Under the pieces are notes generated by a model. It saw only the letters and a program-made list of their open reading frames with translations, made no database searches and was not told the origin of the DNA. Position numbers and translations under genes: made by a program. Source: Alistipes sp. (GTDB lineage Bacteria; Bacteroidota; Bacteroidia; Bacteroidales; Rikenellaceae). From it: 64,000 bases of DNA. Location of the stretch: NCBI GenBank assembly GCA_017938765.1, contig JAGBAX010000005.1, positions 1 to 64,000 on the forward strand, written 5' to 3'. Below are positions 1 to 6,809 of this stretch, piece by piece; the stretch's first letter is position 1; each line of letters starts with the position of its first letter.

Positions 1-27
1 ACAACGAAGTTTGCGCTTTTTTACCAT

Positions 28-69
28 AAAAAATAGAGATTAGTAGAAAACGGTTTCTACTAATCTCTA
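28..69 (-). terminator. Hairpin with U-tract on the minus strand
   Basis: A perfect 16-bp inverted repeat (34-49 with 54-69) closes a 4-nt loop. On the minus strand it is followed by a run of six T (28-33), which is the form of an intrinsic terminator for leftward transcription. It lies beyond the first ybaN terminator and could catch read-through, or serve a gene left of the window. Nothing else recognisable was seen in 1-200 except the conserved element at 168-199. Confidence 0.6.
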
Positions 70-167
70 AAATATCGCTGTAATATCCAAATTTATAGGC
101 AATTACATTTTTAGTCAAGCGCCGCTTTTGGCATCATTACCTTGTTTGGTAATTTCAAAGACGAATC

Positions 168-199
168 AGCCAATGGCTAATGACCAACAGCTAATAGCT
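168..199 (-). repeat. Post-terminator conserved element, copy A
   Basis: This 32-nt sequence matches about 27 of 32 positions with 21881-21912 (copy B). Read in the direction of the upstream gene, both copies begin directly after the T-run of an intrinsic terminator: ybaN here and the acyl-CoA synthetase gene at copy B. The element is built from GCTATTAGC and TTAGCCATT-like words. Function is unknown; an intergenic repeat family is the simplest reading. Confidence 0.55.
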
Positions 200-200
200 A

Positions 201-230
201 AAAAAGTAGATGAGGCTTCATCTACTTTTT
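201..230. terminator. Bidirectional intrinsic terminator overlapping the ybaN stop
   Basis: A 13-bp stem (201-213 with 218-230) encloses the loop GGCT, with A-run and T-run arms on both sides, so it can work in either direction. The ybaN stop codon (222-224, TAG on the minus strand) lies inside the stem. The last sense codons of ybaN therefore form part of its own terminator. Confidence 0.8.
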
Positions 231-587
231 TAATGTCTTATAACTCAATATATGCCAGCTAATTGCTGTGGCGAGGAGTGCCATAAGGATTTGCGCCCAG
301 AGGTATTCATTAACGACGGCAAAGATGCAGTAGCCGATAGTTATCCAGACGAGCGAGACGGCATAGATTTTGACCTTGAGCGGTATTGCGCGGTGTTTCT
401 GGAAGTTTTGTATATACTCGCCAAAGACGCGGTGGTTTATCAGCCAGTTATAGAGTCTATCCGACGAACGAATCCATAGTGCCGCAGCCAGTAGCAAAAG
501 GGGCGTTGTTGGCAGCAGTGGCAGGAAGATTCCAGCCACAGCAAGCGAAAAAGAGATACCTCCGAGTATTATCAATATTATTTTCAC
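222..587 (-). CDS. YbaN/DUF454 family inner-membrane protein
   Basis: This 121-residue protein starts at a GTG. Its N-terminus (hydrophobic segment, then GIFLPLLPTTPLLLLAA at about residues 19-35) is the signature of the YbaN/DUF454 family of small inner-membrane proteins, and a further hydrophobic stretch lies near residues 75-110. The conserved ILGG...LPTTP block begins only a few residues after the GTG, so no later start is plausible. The biochemical role of the family is not established. The gene is divergent from rpiB. Its -7 box (592-599) ends 4 nt before the GTG, so the mRNA may be leaderless. Its stop codon is embedded in a terminator stem. Confidence 0.85.
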   Translation of the reverse strand: MKIILIILGGISFSLAVAGIFLPLLPTTPLLLLAAALWIRSSDRLYNWLINHRVFGEYIQNFQKHRAIPLKVKIYAVSLVWITIGYCIFAVVNEYLWAQILMALLATAISWHILSYKTLKK

Positions 588-591
588 GCCG

Positions 592-599
592 CAAAGGTA
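592..599 (-). promoter_or_regulatory. Bacteroidota -7 box (TACCTTTG) for ybaN
   Basis: The minus strand reads TACCTTTG, an exact match to the TAnnTTTG -7 consensus of the Bacteroidota primary sigma factor. Only four bases separate it from the GTG start at 587. No TTTG -33 element is visible at about 19 bp upstream. Confidence 0.55.
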
Positions 600-620
600 T
601 TAAATTAAAAGAATTTTACA

Positions 621-628
621 TAACTTTG
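621..628 (+). promoter_or_regulatory. Bacteroidota -7 box (TAACTTTG) for rpiB
   Basis: TAACTTTG matches the TAnnTTTG consensus and sits 35 nt before the rpiB ATG, giving a normal-length leader. It is arranged back to back with the ybaN -7 box. No clear TTTG -33 element is present. Confidence 0.5.
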
Positions 629-663
629 TAGCATTAATAACCATAGAATACATCAAATAGGCT

Positions 664-1104
664 ATGAACAACAAAATAGGTATTGCTTGTGACCACGCAG
701 GCTATCAGATGAAGGAGTTGCTGACAGGCTATCTCTCGGCAAAGGGTTTTGAGATTTTGGATTTCGGTTGTAACTCTGAGGAGAGTTGTGACTATGCAGA
801 CTATGCCCATCCTATGGCAGAGGCTCTGGAGAGTGGCGAGTTTGACCGTGCAATAGGCATCTGTGGCAGTGGTGAGGGTATGGCTATAACTCTTAACAAG
901 CACCAGAAGGTGCGCGCATCAATCTGCTGGCTACCAGAGATTGCACAGATTACTCGTCAGCACAACGACTGCAATGTGCTTGTTCTGCCTGCACGATTTA
1001 TTGATAACGACACCGCAATAGCCATTCTTGAGCAGTGGCTTGTTACCCCATTTGAGACTGGTGGTCGCCACGAGCGCAGAATTGCAAAAATTGCAGTAAA
1101 GTAA
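664..1104 (+). CDS. rpiB: Ribose-5-phosphate isomerase B
   Basis: The 146-residue product matches the RpiB/LacAB family in length and motifs: IGIACDHAGYQMKE near the start (Asp10 and His11 of the phosphate-binding and ring-opening region), a GSGEGMAITLNK loop at about residues 77-88, and a C-terminal NVLVLPARF segment. RpiB interconverts ribose 5-phosphate and ribulose 5-phosphate in the cytosolic non-oxidative pentose phosphate pathway. The GSCFA gene starts 7 nt downstream, so the two are probably co-transcribed. No anomaly was seen. Confidence 0.95.
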   Translation: MNNKIGIACDHAGYQMKELLTGYLSAKGFEILDFGCNSEESCDYADYAHPMAEALESGEFDRAIGICGSGEGMAITLNKHQKVRASICWLPEIAQITRQHNDCNVLVLPARFIDNDTAIAILEQWLVTPFETGGRHERRIAKIAVK

Positions 1105-1111
1105 CCCCACT

Positions 1112-2080
1112 GTGAAGTTTCGCACAGAGATTGAAAGCTTATCACTTACGACAAAGATTGACTATAGCACAAAAATCTTTGCCGTAGGTAGTTGTTTTGC
1201 ACAAAACATAGCCAAAAGACTATTTAAGGCGAAGTTTAAGATTGATTTCTGCCCTACTGGCATACTCTTCAACCCCGCATCTATCGCCTCGGCTCTAAAC
1301 GCATTTGCTGTTCAGCAAACAGCCAACAGCGCGCGAGTAGTTACTCGTGGAGATAGTTTCGTTAGCCTTGATGTGCACTCAGACCTTGCTGAAGATAGTT
1401 TTGATAGTGCTGTAGATGCGGTAAATCATGCCTACAGCATTGGGCATAAGCAACTTTCAGATGCTCAGTGCGTCATTATAACCTTCGGCACTGCATGGGT
1501 CTACGAGCATAAAGCAACAGGCGCTGTTGTGGCAAACTGCCATAAACTTCCGCAGAGCGAGTTTACACGCCGCCGCCTCTCGGTAGCAGAGATTGTTGGG
1601 ACGTTCAAGCCTCTACTGGAGGGTATCTTGCGCAATAAAAATGTGATTTTTACACTCAGTCCTGTAAGGCATATAGCCGATGGACTTGCTGAAAATTCGC
1701 TAAGCAAAGCCACCCTTCGTCTTGCCATTGCAGAGCTATGTGAGCAGTACGACAATGTAGACTATTTCCCTGCATATGAGATAGTTACAGACGACTTGCG
1801 AGATTATCGTTTCTACGCAGACGACCTTGTACATCCATCGGCGCAGGCTGTTGAGTACATCTGGGAGCACTTTGTCACATCTGCCCTAACACCTATGGCA
1901 CAGGAGCTTGTGCCACGAGTAAAAAAGGTTGTTGATGCAGCTGCGCATCGTCCAGCAAACCCACACAGTGAGCAGTATAGACTCTTCTGTGAGCGATATC
2001 TGCAAGAGGCGCAATCTATTTCTGAAGTAGATTTTAGCGAGGAATGTGCGATTTTTAGGCAATATTCTAATAAAAGTTAG
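1112..2080 (+). CDS. GSCFA domain protein
   Basis: The protein has 322 residues and a GTG start 7 nt after rpiB. It carries the name-giving motif at about residues 26-30 (FAVGSCFAQNIAKRL), followed by a predicted SGNH/GDSL-like hydrolase fold with FTLSPVRH in the middle and a YADDLVHPS block around residue 236 that looks like the catalytic Asp-His of SGNH enzymes. GSCFA proteins are widespread in Bacteroidota and often lie near cell-wall or rpiB-like genes. Their substrate is unknown, and an esterase or acyltransferase role is inferred from the fold. There is no signal peptide, so it is probably cytosolic. Confidence 0.85.
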   Translation: MKFRTEIESLSLTTKIDYSTKIFAVGSCFAQNIAKRLFKAKFKIDFCPTGILFNPASIASALNAFAVQQTANSARVVTRGDSFVSLDVHSDLAEDSFDSAVDAVNHAYSIGHKQLSDAQCVIITFGTAWVYEHKATGAVVANCHKLPQSEFTRRRLSVAEIVGTFKPLLEGILRNKNVIFTLSPVRHIADGLAENSLSKATLRLAIAELCEQYDNVDYFPAYEIVTDDLRDYRFYADDLVHPSAQAVEYIWEHFVTSALTPMAQELVPRVKKVVDAAAHRPANPHSEQYRLFCERYLQEAQSISEVDFSEECAIFRQYSNKS

Positions 2081-2088
2081 TACATTTG
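2081..2088 (+). promoter_or_regulatory. -7 box (TACATTTG) before the phosphatase-like gene
   Basis: TACATTTG lies directly after the GSCFA stop codon and ends 8 nt before the ATG at 2097 (17 nt before the in-frame ATG at 2106). It fits TAnnTTTG. It implies either a very short leader or start-codon use at 2106. Confidence 0.45.
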
Positions 2089-2096
2089 CACCTTAA

Positions 2097-3662
2097 ATGA
2101 TTGTTATGCGCAAATTTTTAGTCACAATACTCGCTCTATCGGCTATTTTTGGAGCATCAGCTCAGCCCAAGTTGGTCGTCAACATCGTTGTTGGCGGACT
2201 CTCTGCCACAGATATTGACCGCTACAGCAGTAACCTATCATCTAATGGACTGCTACGCCTCAAGAGTGGCGGGGCAAACTTTACAGAGTGCTACACCAAC
2301 TTCGTACCTACATCAGAGCAGATATCCCTTGCTACGATAGCCACCGGCGCATTGCCCTCAATACACGGAGTATCATCTACGCGCTGGTATGACCGCACAA
2401 GTGGCAACAGCAGGGTACATCTCTGCAAAAATAGCAATGGAGAGTATACCACCGAGCACTTCCTTGCGCCGACACTCTCGGAGACATTGCGCACTGAGAA
2501 GGCCTTGTCGCAAACTGTAACCATAGCCCACAATGCCACCTCAGCGATGAACCTTGCAGGCAGAGGAGGAGAGTGCTACTGGGTTGACTCTTTGGGTAAC
2601 TGGAGCAGTGCTGCCTGCTACACAAAGAGACTCCCAAGTTGGATAAATGCCCATAATGAGATAGGCTTTAACCGCATACAGACCTCAGGCAGTTGGTTCG
2701 GCAGACTGACAAAGAGTAAGTATATCAACAGCCGCTCTACCGACATTCAGATTTATGACCTCTATAATAAATCTCGCAATGCTAACAACCGCAAAAATAG
2801 TAACGACTGGGTTGCTGAGTTTATGAACACCCCTGCGGGTAACAATGCGCTATTTGATTTTGCATCAAAGGCTCTAAATCAGATGGTTGCCAACAAGGAG
2901 CTCAGTGGCGTAAAGTTGCTCAACATATGCCTTGATGTCTCTCGCAACATTGCCCAGAAGTATGGGACAGACTCTATTGAGTATGAAGATATGATTTACC
3001 GCCTTGATGGAGCTATTGAGAGTTTTATGAAGGTTGTAGAGAGTTGCTTCCCAAAGCAGCAGGACTACCTTATCATCCTTACATCTGATCATGGCATGGG
3101 CAAGAGCGACCTTACTGGCGGGCAGAATAGCTTTAACACACGCCAAGCCGAGGTTATTCTCAACGCCTTTCTAAGTGCTCAGTATGGACAAGGAAGTTGG
3201 GTACTAAGTTGCGAAAATGGTGCGATATACCTCAACCGTGACCTTGTTTACGCAAAGAAGTTATCCATCGCGCAGGTACAAAACGAGGCTGCGACCTTTG
3301 CCCTCCAGCTCCGAGGTATGGCAAATGCTGCTACAGCCACAGCACTACAGGGTGGAGCAATGAGCAACCTTACCCTTAGCCTTATGCAGAATGGGTTTTA
3401 CCCTCGTCGCTCAGGCGACATACTCTACTGTCTACAGCCGAACTATAATGAGTATAACCCCGACAAGATTGCACAGAGCGGCTCTCCATATAACTACGAC
3501 CGCCATATCCCGCTAATTTTCTACGGCGGAGGGTGCCCAAGTAGCAATATCGGGCGAAAAGTTAGCAACACTGCTATTGCTGTAACTACAGCCTCACTAC
3601 TCGGCATAAAAAAACCAGATTGCGCCGATGGAGAGGTTATTTATGAGTTGATAAATAGATAA
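2097..3662 (+). CDS. Secreted alkaline-phosphatase-superfamily protein, catalytic residues degenerate
   Basis: The protein has 521 residues with a cleavable signal peptide (residues 1-22, ending GASAQ); ATG 2106 is an equally good start. The overall pattern is that of PafA/type I phosphodiesterase proteins: LVVNIVV..., VPT...TIATGALPSIHGV, RWYDR, LTSDHGMG and YDRHIPLIFYGGG. Key residues differ, however. The metal-binding Asp of the family VVDQM motif is Gly33. The nucleophile position (Thr in PT.TAPGHAS) is Glu74. The D-x-x-x-H ligand pair reads Arg283 and Gln287. The SDHG Asp/His and the late His are kept. I infer a periplasmic or outer-membrane-facing protein that probably lacks phosphatase activity and may act by binding. 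It is followed by sufE after 10 nt. Confidence 0.75.
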   Translation: MIVMRKFLVTILALSAIFGASAQPKLVVNIVVGGLSATDIDRYSSNLSSNGLLRLKSGGANFTECYTNFVPTSEQISLATIATGALPSIHGVSSTRWYDRTSGNSRVHLCKNSNGEYTTEHFLAPTLSETLRTEKALSQTVTIAHNATSAMNLAGRGGECYWVDSLGNWSSAACYTKRLPSWINAHNEIGFNRIQTSGSWFGRLTKSKYINSRSTDIQIYDLYNKSRNANNRKNSNDWVAEFMNTPAGNNALFDFASKALNQMVANKELSGVKLLNICLDVSRNIAQKYGTDSIEYEDMIYRLDGAIESFMKVVESCFPKQQDYLIILTSDHGMGKSDLTGGQNSFNTRQAEVILNAFLSAQYGQGSWVLSCENGAIYLNRDLVYAKKLSIAQVQNEAATFALQLRGMANAATATALQGGAMSNLTLSLMQNGFYPRRSGDILYCLQPNYNEYNPDKIAQSGSPYNYDRHIPLIFYGGGCPSSNIGRKVSNTAIAVTTASLLGIKKPDCADGEVIYELINR

Positions 3663-3672
3663 AGTTAAGAAT

Positions 3673-4089
3673 ATGACTGACAAAGTTCAAGAGGAGATAA
3701 TTGAGGAGTTCGCAATGTTTGATGATTGGTTAGATAAGTATGACTATCTAATCTCTCTGAGCGATAACCTACCAGTAATAGATTCTGCCCACAAGACCGA
3801 CCAGTACATCATTGAGGGGTGCCAGTCTCGCGTATGGGTAGACGCGCGACTTGAGGATGGAAAGGTATACTACTCGGCCGATAGCGATGCTATAATTGTC
3901 AAGGGTATACTTGCTCTGCTTATTCGCGCTATGGAGGGTCGTACTCCACAGCAGATTGTAGACCTGGACCTCTACTTTATAGACGCCATCGGTCTTCAGG
4001 AGAACCTCTCCCCTACACGAGGTAATGGCGTAGTTTCAACAATCAAGCAGATGCGACTATTTGCTCTCGCATTTAGCTCAACAAAGTAA
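3673..4089 (+). CDS. sufE: SufE family Fe-S cluster assembly protein
   Basis: The 138-residue product has the SufE/CsdE layout: an N-terminal helical region, then IIEGCQSRVWV with the sulfur-accepting Cys at residue 50, the YYSADSDAIIVKGILALL block and a C-terminal NGVVSTIKQMRLFA segment. SufE accepts persulfide from the cysteine desulfurase SufS and passes it to the SufBCD scaffold in the cytosol. The DUF59 gene follows after 2 nt, another Fe-S maturation factor, so the pair forms a small Fe-S unit apart from the main suf operon, which is not in this window. Confidence 0.92.
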   Translation: MTDKVQEEIIEEFAMFDDWLDKYDYLISLSDNLPVIDSAHKTDQYIIEGCQSRVWVDARLEDGKVYYSADSDAIIVKGILALLIRAMEGRTPQQIVDLDLYFIDAIGLQENLSPTRGNGVVSTIKQMRLFALAFSSTK

Positions 4090-4091
4090 AT

Positions 4092-4412
4092 ATGACACCA
4101 GAAGAGATTTTAGAGGTTGAGAAGGATATAGTCCTGACTCTCAAGAATATATACGACCCAGAAATACCCGTAAATATCTACGACTTGGGACTGATTTACG
4201 ACATTGATTACAACCCTTCGGGTGAGGTTACAATACAGATGACCCTCACCGCTCCAAACTGTCCTATGGCAGATATGCTCGTTGAGGATGTGAATATTCA
4301 GGTGGCAAAAGTTAAAGGTGTTAATAAGGTCAATGTTATCCTTGTCTTTGAGCCCGCTTGGGACAAGAGTATGATGAGCGAGGAGGCTCTATTAGAGTTA
4401 AACCTCTTTTAA
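4092..4412 (+). CDS. DUF59/MIP18 family (SufT-like) Fe-S maturation protein
   Basis: The 106-residue protein carries the DUF59 signature DPEIPVNIYDLGLIYDI (about residues 22-38) and TLTAPNCPMADML with the conserved Cys. Proteins of this family (SufT, PaaD, MIP18) assist maturation of Fe-S proteins. The position 2 nt after sufE supports that role. Its 3' end lies 5 nt before the ATG proposed here for the DUF2851 gene. Confidence 0.88.
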   Translation: MTPEEILEVEKDIVLTLKNIYDPEIPVNIYDLGLIYDIDYNPSGEVTIQMTLTAPNCPMADMLVEDVNIQVAKVKGVNKVNVILVFEPAWDKSMMSEEALLELNLF

Positions 4413-4417
4413 TAGTT

Positions 4418-5308
4418 ATGGGGCAGTTAGCGTGTAATACAACTCTTTCAAAGGCTTCAGAGAGTGAGCTACAAACTCTTTATGAGCACTTAGTTCATGC
4501 CCGATTAGTGCGCAAAGTTGGTGATGTATACCAGATATATGAGAGCGCCTATAAAGATTGGAATCAGACATGCTACCAGATTCTGTTCCGAATGATGGAT
4601 GTAGGCGCAAATAAGGAGGCTTACAAACGCCTATCTGTCACTATTCCATATCGTTATATACTTCGCGAGCATAGCTCTTTGCAGGCATTAGAGGCTCTAC
4701 TTTTAGGTGGCTCTGGCCTGCTATTTATCTATCCTGAGGATGATTATACGGCAAGTCTAAAAGAGTTATGGAACCACCTCGCAAACAAGTATAATCTCTC
4801 TCCAATGCGCACTACCGACTGGGACTTTTCCAGAGTGCGACCATACAATCATCCAGCGCTACGTCTTGCCCAGTTAGCAACTCTACTCCACGACCGAGAG
4901 TTTATTGTCAATCGAATTGTAAGCTGTCGCACAACCAAAGACGTTGAGACACTATTCTGTGTAGAGGCATCAGAGTACTGGAAGAGACACTTTATCCCAG
5001 CCAGAGAGTCAATAGACGTACCAAAGCGTATCGGCAAAGCAAAGAGCCACATCCTTGGTATTAACCTTGTTGTGCCGATGCAAATAGCATACTCCGAGAA
5101 TATCGGTCAGCAACACCTCAAGCAGAGTGCCATGAGTCTACTCTACGCCATACCCGCCGAGGATAACCGATATATCCGTCAATGGAACCATCTTGGCATT
5201 TTCCCTAAAAATGCGCTTGAGAGCCAAGCCATTATCCAGATTATCACCGAATACTGCAACAAAGGTCGTTGCACTGAATGTCCAGTACTGAGTATTACTG
5301 AAAGGTAA
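4418..5308 (+). CDS. DUF2851 family protein, N-terminally short
   Basis: I place the start at ATG 4418 (296 residues). The frame is open back to 4358, but that part overlaps the DUF59 gene. The sequence aligns from memory with the C-terminal two thirds of DUF2851: DWNQTCYQILFRMM, LQALEALLLGGSGLL, SPMRTTDWDFSRVRP, LRLAQLA, IRQWNHLGI, and a Cys-rich end (YCNKGRCTECPV). Usual family members are roughly 420 residues, so the N-terminal domain of about 120-150 residues is missing. No remnant of it is visible upstream because the DUF59 gene occupies that DNA. Function is unknown. It may be a shortened lineage-specific form or the result of a deletion. Confidence 0.75.
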   Translation: MGQLACNTTLSKASESELQTLYEHLVHARLVRKVGDVYQIYESAYKDWNQTCYQILFRMMDVGANKEAYKRLSVTIPYRYILREHSSLQALEALLLGGSGLLFIYPEDDYTASLKELWNHLANKYNLSPMRTTDWDFSRVRPYNHPALRLAQLATLLHDREFIVNRIVSCRTTKDVETLFCVEASEYWKRHFIPARESIDVPKRIGKAKSHILGINLVVPMQIAYSENIGQQHLKQSAMSLLYAIPAEDNRYIRQWNHLGIFPKNALESQAIIQIITEYCNKGRCTECPVLSITER

Positions 5309-5347
5309 TGTTTAATTAATAATCTAACACCAAAAACTATAAATACT

Positions 5348-6670
5348 ATGAAAAAATTTCTCTTTATTCTCGCAACCTTATCGTTGGTAGTAAGCCTATC
5401 ATCTTGCAATAAAGATGAGGTTAAATATGCTGTACAAGTTGATGATGTGGCGCAAATACTTTCAGCCTCAGAAATTGAGCAGTTACAAGCAACCGACATT
5501 CATGCTGGTTATCAAGTTGTTATTGTATCAGCTGACTCTATTGATGGGCAGAACATTTACAAGCATATGCGTAAACAGTATCGTCAGATTAAGAAGCAGT
5601 CAGATAGTCAGTACTGTGTCGTAATATTCTGCTTTAAGGACAAAGATTTTATAACAACAAAACTTCCCGTATCATTACAAAATATTATTGACTCTGAATA
5701 CCTAAGCCAATACTTTAAAAGTCAAAAGATTCAAAAAAATAGCAGTTGTGGAAAACAAGCACTTCAAGTTTTAGGAATCATCAACAACTCAATTGCTAAA
5801 CACGAAGAGTTATCAGGCTTAAAAAAAGGAGCTGTTGCCGATGGTATTTTTGATGTTTTTGACTTTATCATTAGATACACTATTCCTCAAGACTCTTGGG
5901 TTTATAAAGCAATCTTCTCTATTCCTCTACACATTGCGCTCTTTTTAGGGTACATTGTAGGCTCTTCATCAATGTGGGCTATTTTATTATTTATTGCAGT
6001 GTTGCTAATCTACCAATTATATACTCGCAAACTTGTAAAGAAGAATGGCGTTAAACCAATTTATGCTTTGCACAATATAGCGTTATTAGCCCTTAAAATA
6101 TTAATAGTTTTGACAATAGTTTGCCTATATACCACCTCTGTACCTAGGCTTGAATTAGTGTGGACAATGCAAGAGCACGGTATATCTAATATACTAACAG
6201 ATAGCCTTTTGAACAACTTTTCTTGCGCCACAACACCTCACTTTGGATGGCTAGGTTGTGTAATATTCTGTTTATATATGATATTGGCGTCTGCAATCAG
6301 TCAACCTGATAAATTCTTGTATGCATTCTACAAGCCTGAAATTCAACAAAAAATATACCGACAAAATAGAGAACAAGTAAAGAAAGAATTAAATATTGAA
6401 AGGGTATTTGACTCTGCTTCTCAAGGGTATGATGACGACTCAATGAATATAGATAAACTGGATGAAGCTACTAAACCATATACAGATTGGCTTATATATC
6501 GAGTTGGTAAGAATGCAAGCTCGTCATTGCTCTTTCTTATTCCTATGTGCTTGGTTCTCAATGCAAATTTTATTATGATTTTTGCGCTATATAAGAGTGT
6601 ATCATTTTGTGGAAACGTATTAATACTTATAGATGAGTTTACAGACAGCCGCAAACTAGGATTACTTTAA
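5348..6670 (+). CDS. Membrane lipoprotein with TPM-like N-terminal domain
   Basis: The protein has 440 residues. A lipoprotein signal ends at Cys20 (SLSSC). Residues 29-120 (VDDVAQILSASEIEQL..., GYQVVIVSADSIDGQNIY) resemble the TPM domain found in photosystem-repair and membrane proteins, though only weakly. A central and C-terminal part holds about five hydrophobic segments (around 190-225, 240-265, 300-320 and 390-435). The gene is visibly more AT-rich than its neighbours and uses many TTA and AGA codons, which may indicate foreign origin. It is isolated by 39 nt upstream and a terminator downstream. Function is unknown; the TPM call is tentative. Confidence 0.6.
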   Translation: MKKFLFILATLSLVVSLSSCNKDEVKYAVQVDDVAQILSASEIEQLQATDIHAGYQVVIVSADSIDGQNIYKHMRKQYRQIKKQSDSQYCVVIFCFKDKDFITTKLPVSLQNIIDSEYLSQYFKSQKIQKNSSCGKQALQVLGIINNSIAKHEELSGLKKGAVADGIFDVFDFIIRYTIPQDSWVYKAIFSIPLHIALFLGYIVGSSSMWAILLFIAVLLIYQLYTRKLVKKNGVKPIYALHNIALLALKILIVLTIVCLYTTSVPRLELVWTMQEHGISNILTDSLLNNFSCATTPHFGWLGCVIFCLYMILASAISQPDKFLYAFYKPEIQQKIYRQNREQVKKELNIERVFDSASQGYDDDSMNIDKLDEATKPYTDWLIYRVGKNASSSLLFLIPMCLVLNANFIMIFALYKSVSFCGNVLILIDEFTDSRKLGLL

Positions 6671-6695
6671 CATATTAAAATACAAAGCAAATAGA

Positions 6696-6725
6696 GAGTT
6701 CAAAGAGAAATCTTTGGACTTTTTT
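6696..6725 (+). terminator. Intrinsic terminator after the TPM-like gene
   Basis: A stem of about 10 bp (6697-6706 with 6711-6720, one G-T wobble) with a GAAA loop is followed by a T-run from 6721. It separates the AT-rich gene from secA. Confidence 0.7.
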
Positions 6726-6747
6726 ATTACGCTATTAGTACAATCGC

Positions 6748-6778
6748 TTTCAATTTCCATTTATTTTTACTATCTTTG
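6748..6778 (+). promoter_or_regulatory. secA promoter (TTTC-N19-TATCTTTG)
   Basis: A TATCTTTG -7 box at 6771-6778 is preceded at 19-bp spacing by TTTC (6748-6751), a one-base variant of the TTTG -33 element. The secA ATG at 6810 gives a leader of roughly 25 nt. Confidence 0.65.
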
Positions 6779-6809
6779 CGCGCATTGTGTATGTAAAAAC
6801 TTTTAGAAT

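Noticed and set aside
2097-2108. Identical 12-nt start (ATGATTGTTATG) of the phosphatase-like gene and, on the minus strand, lptE at 55826-55837
   Set aside because: Two copies of a 12-mer that encodes MIVM can arise by chance; no other shared upstream sequence was seen.
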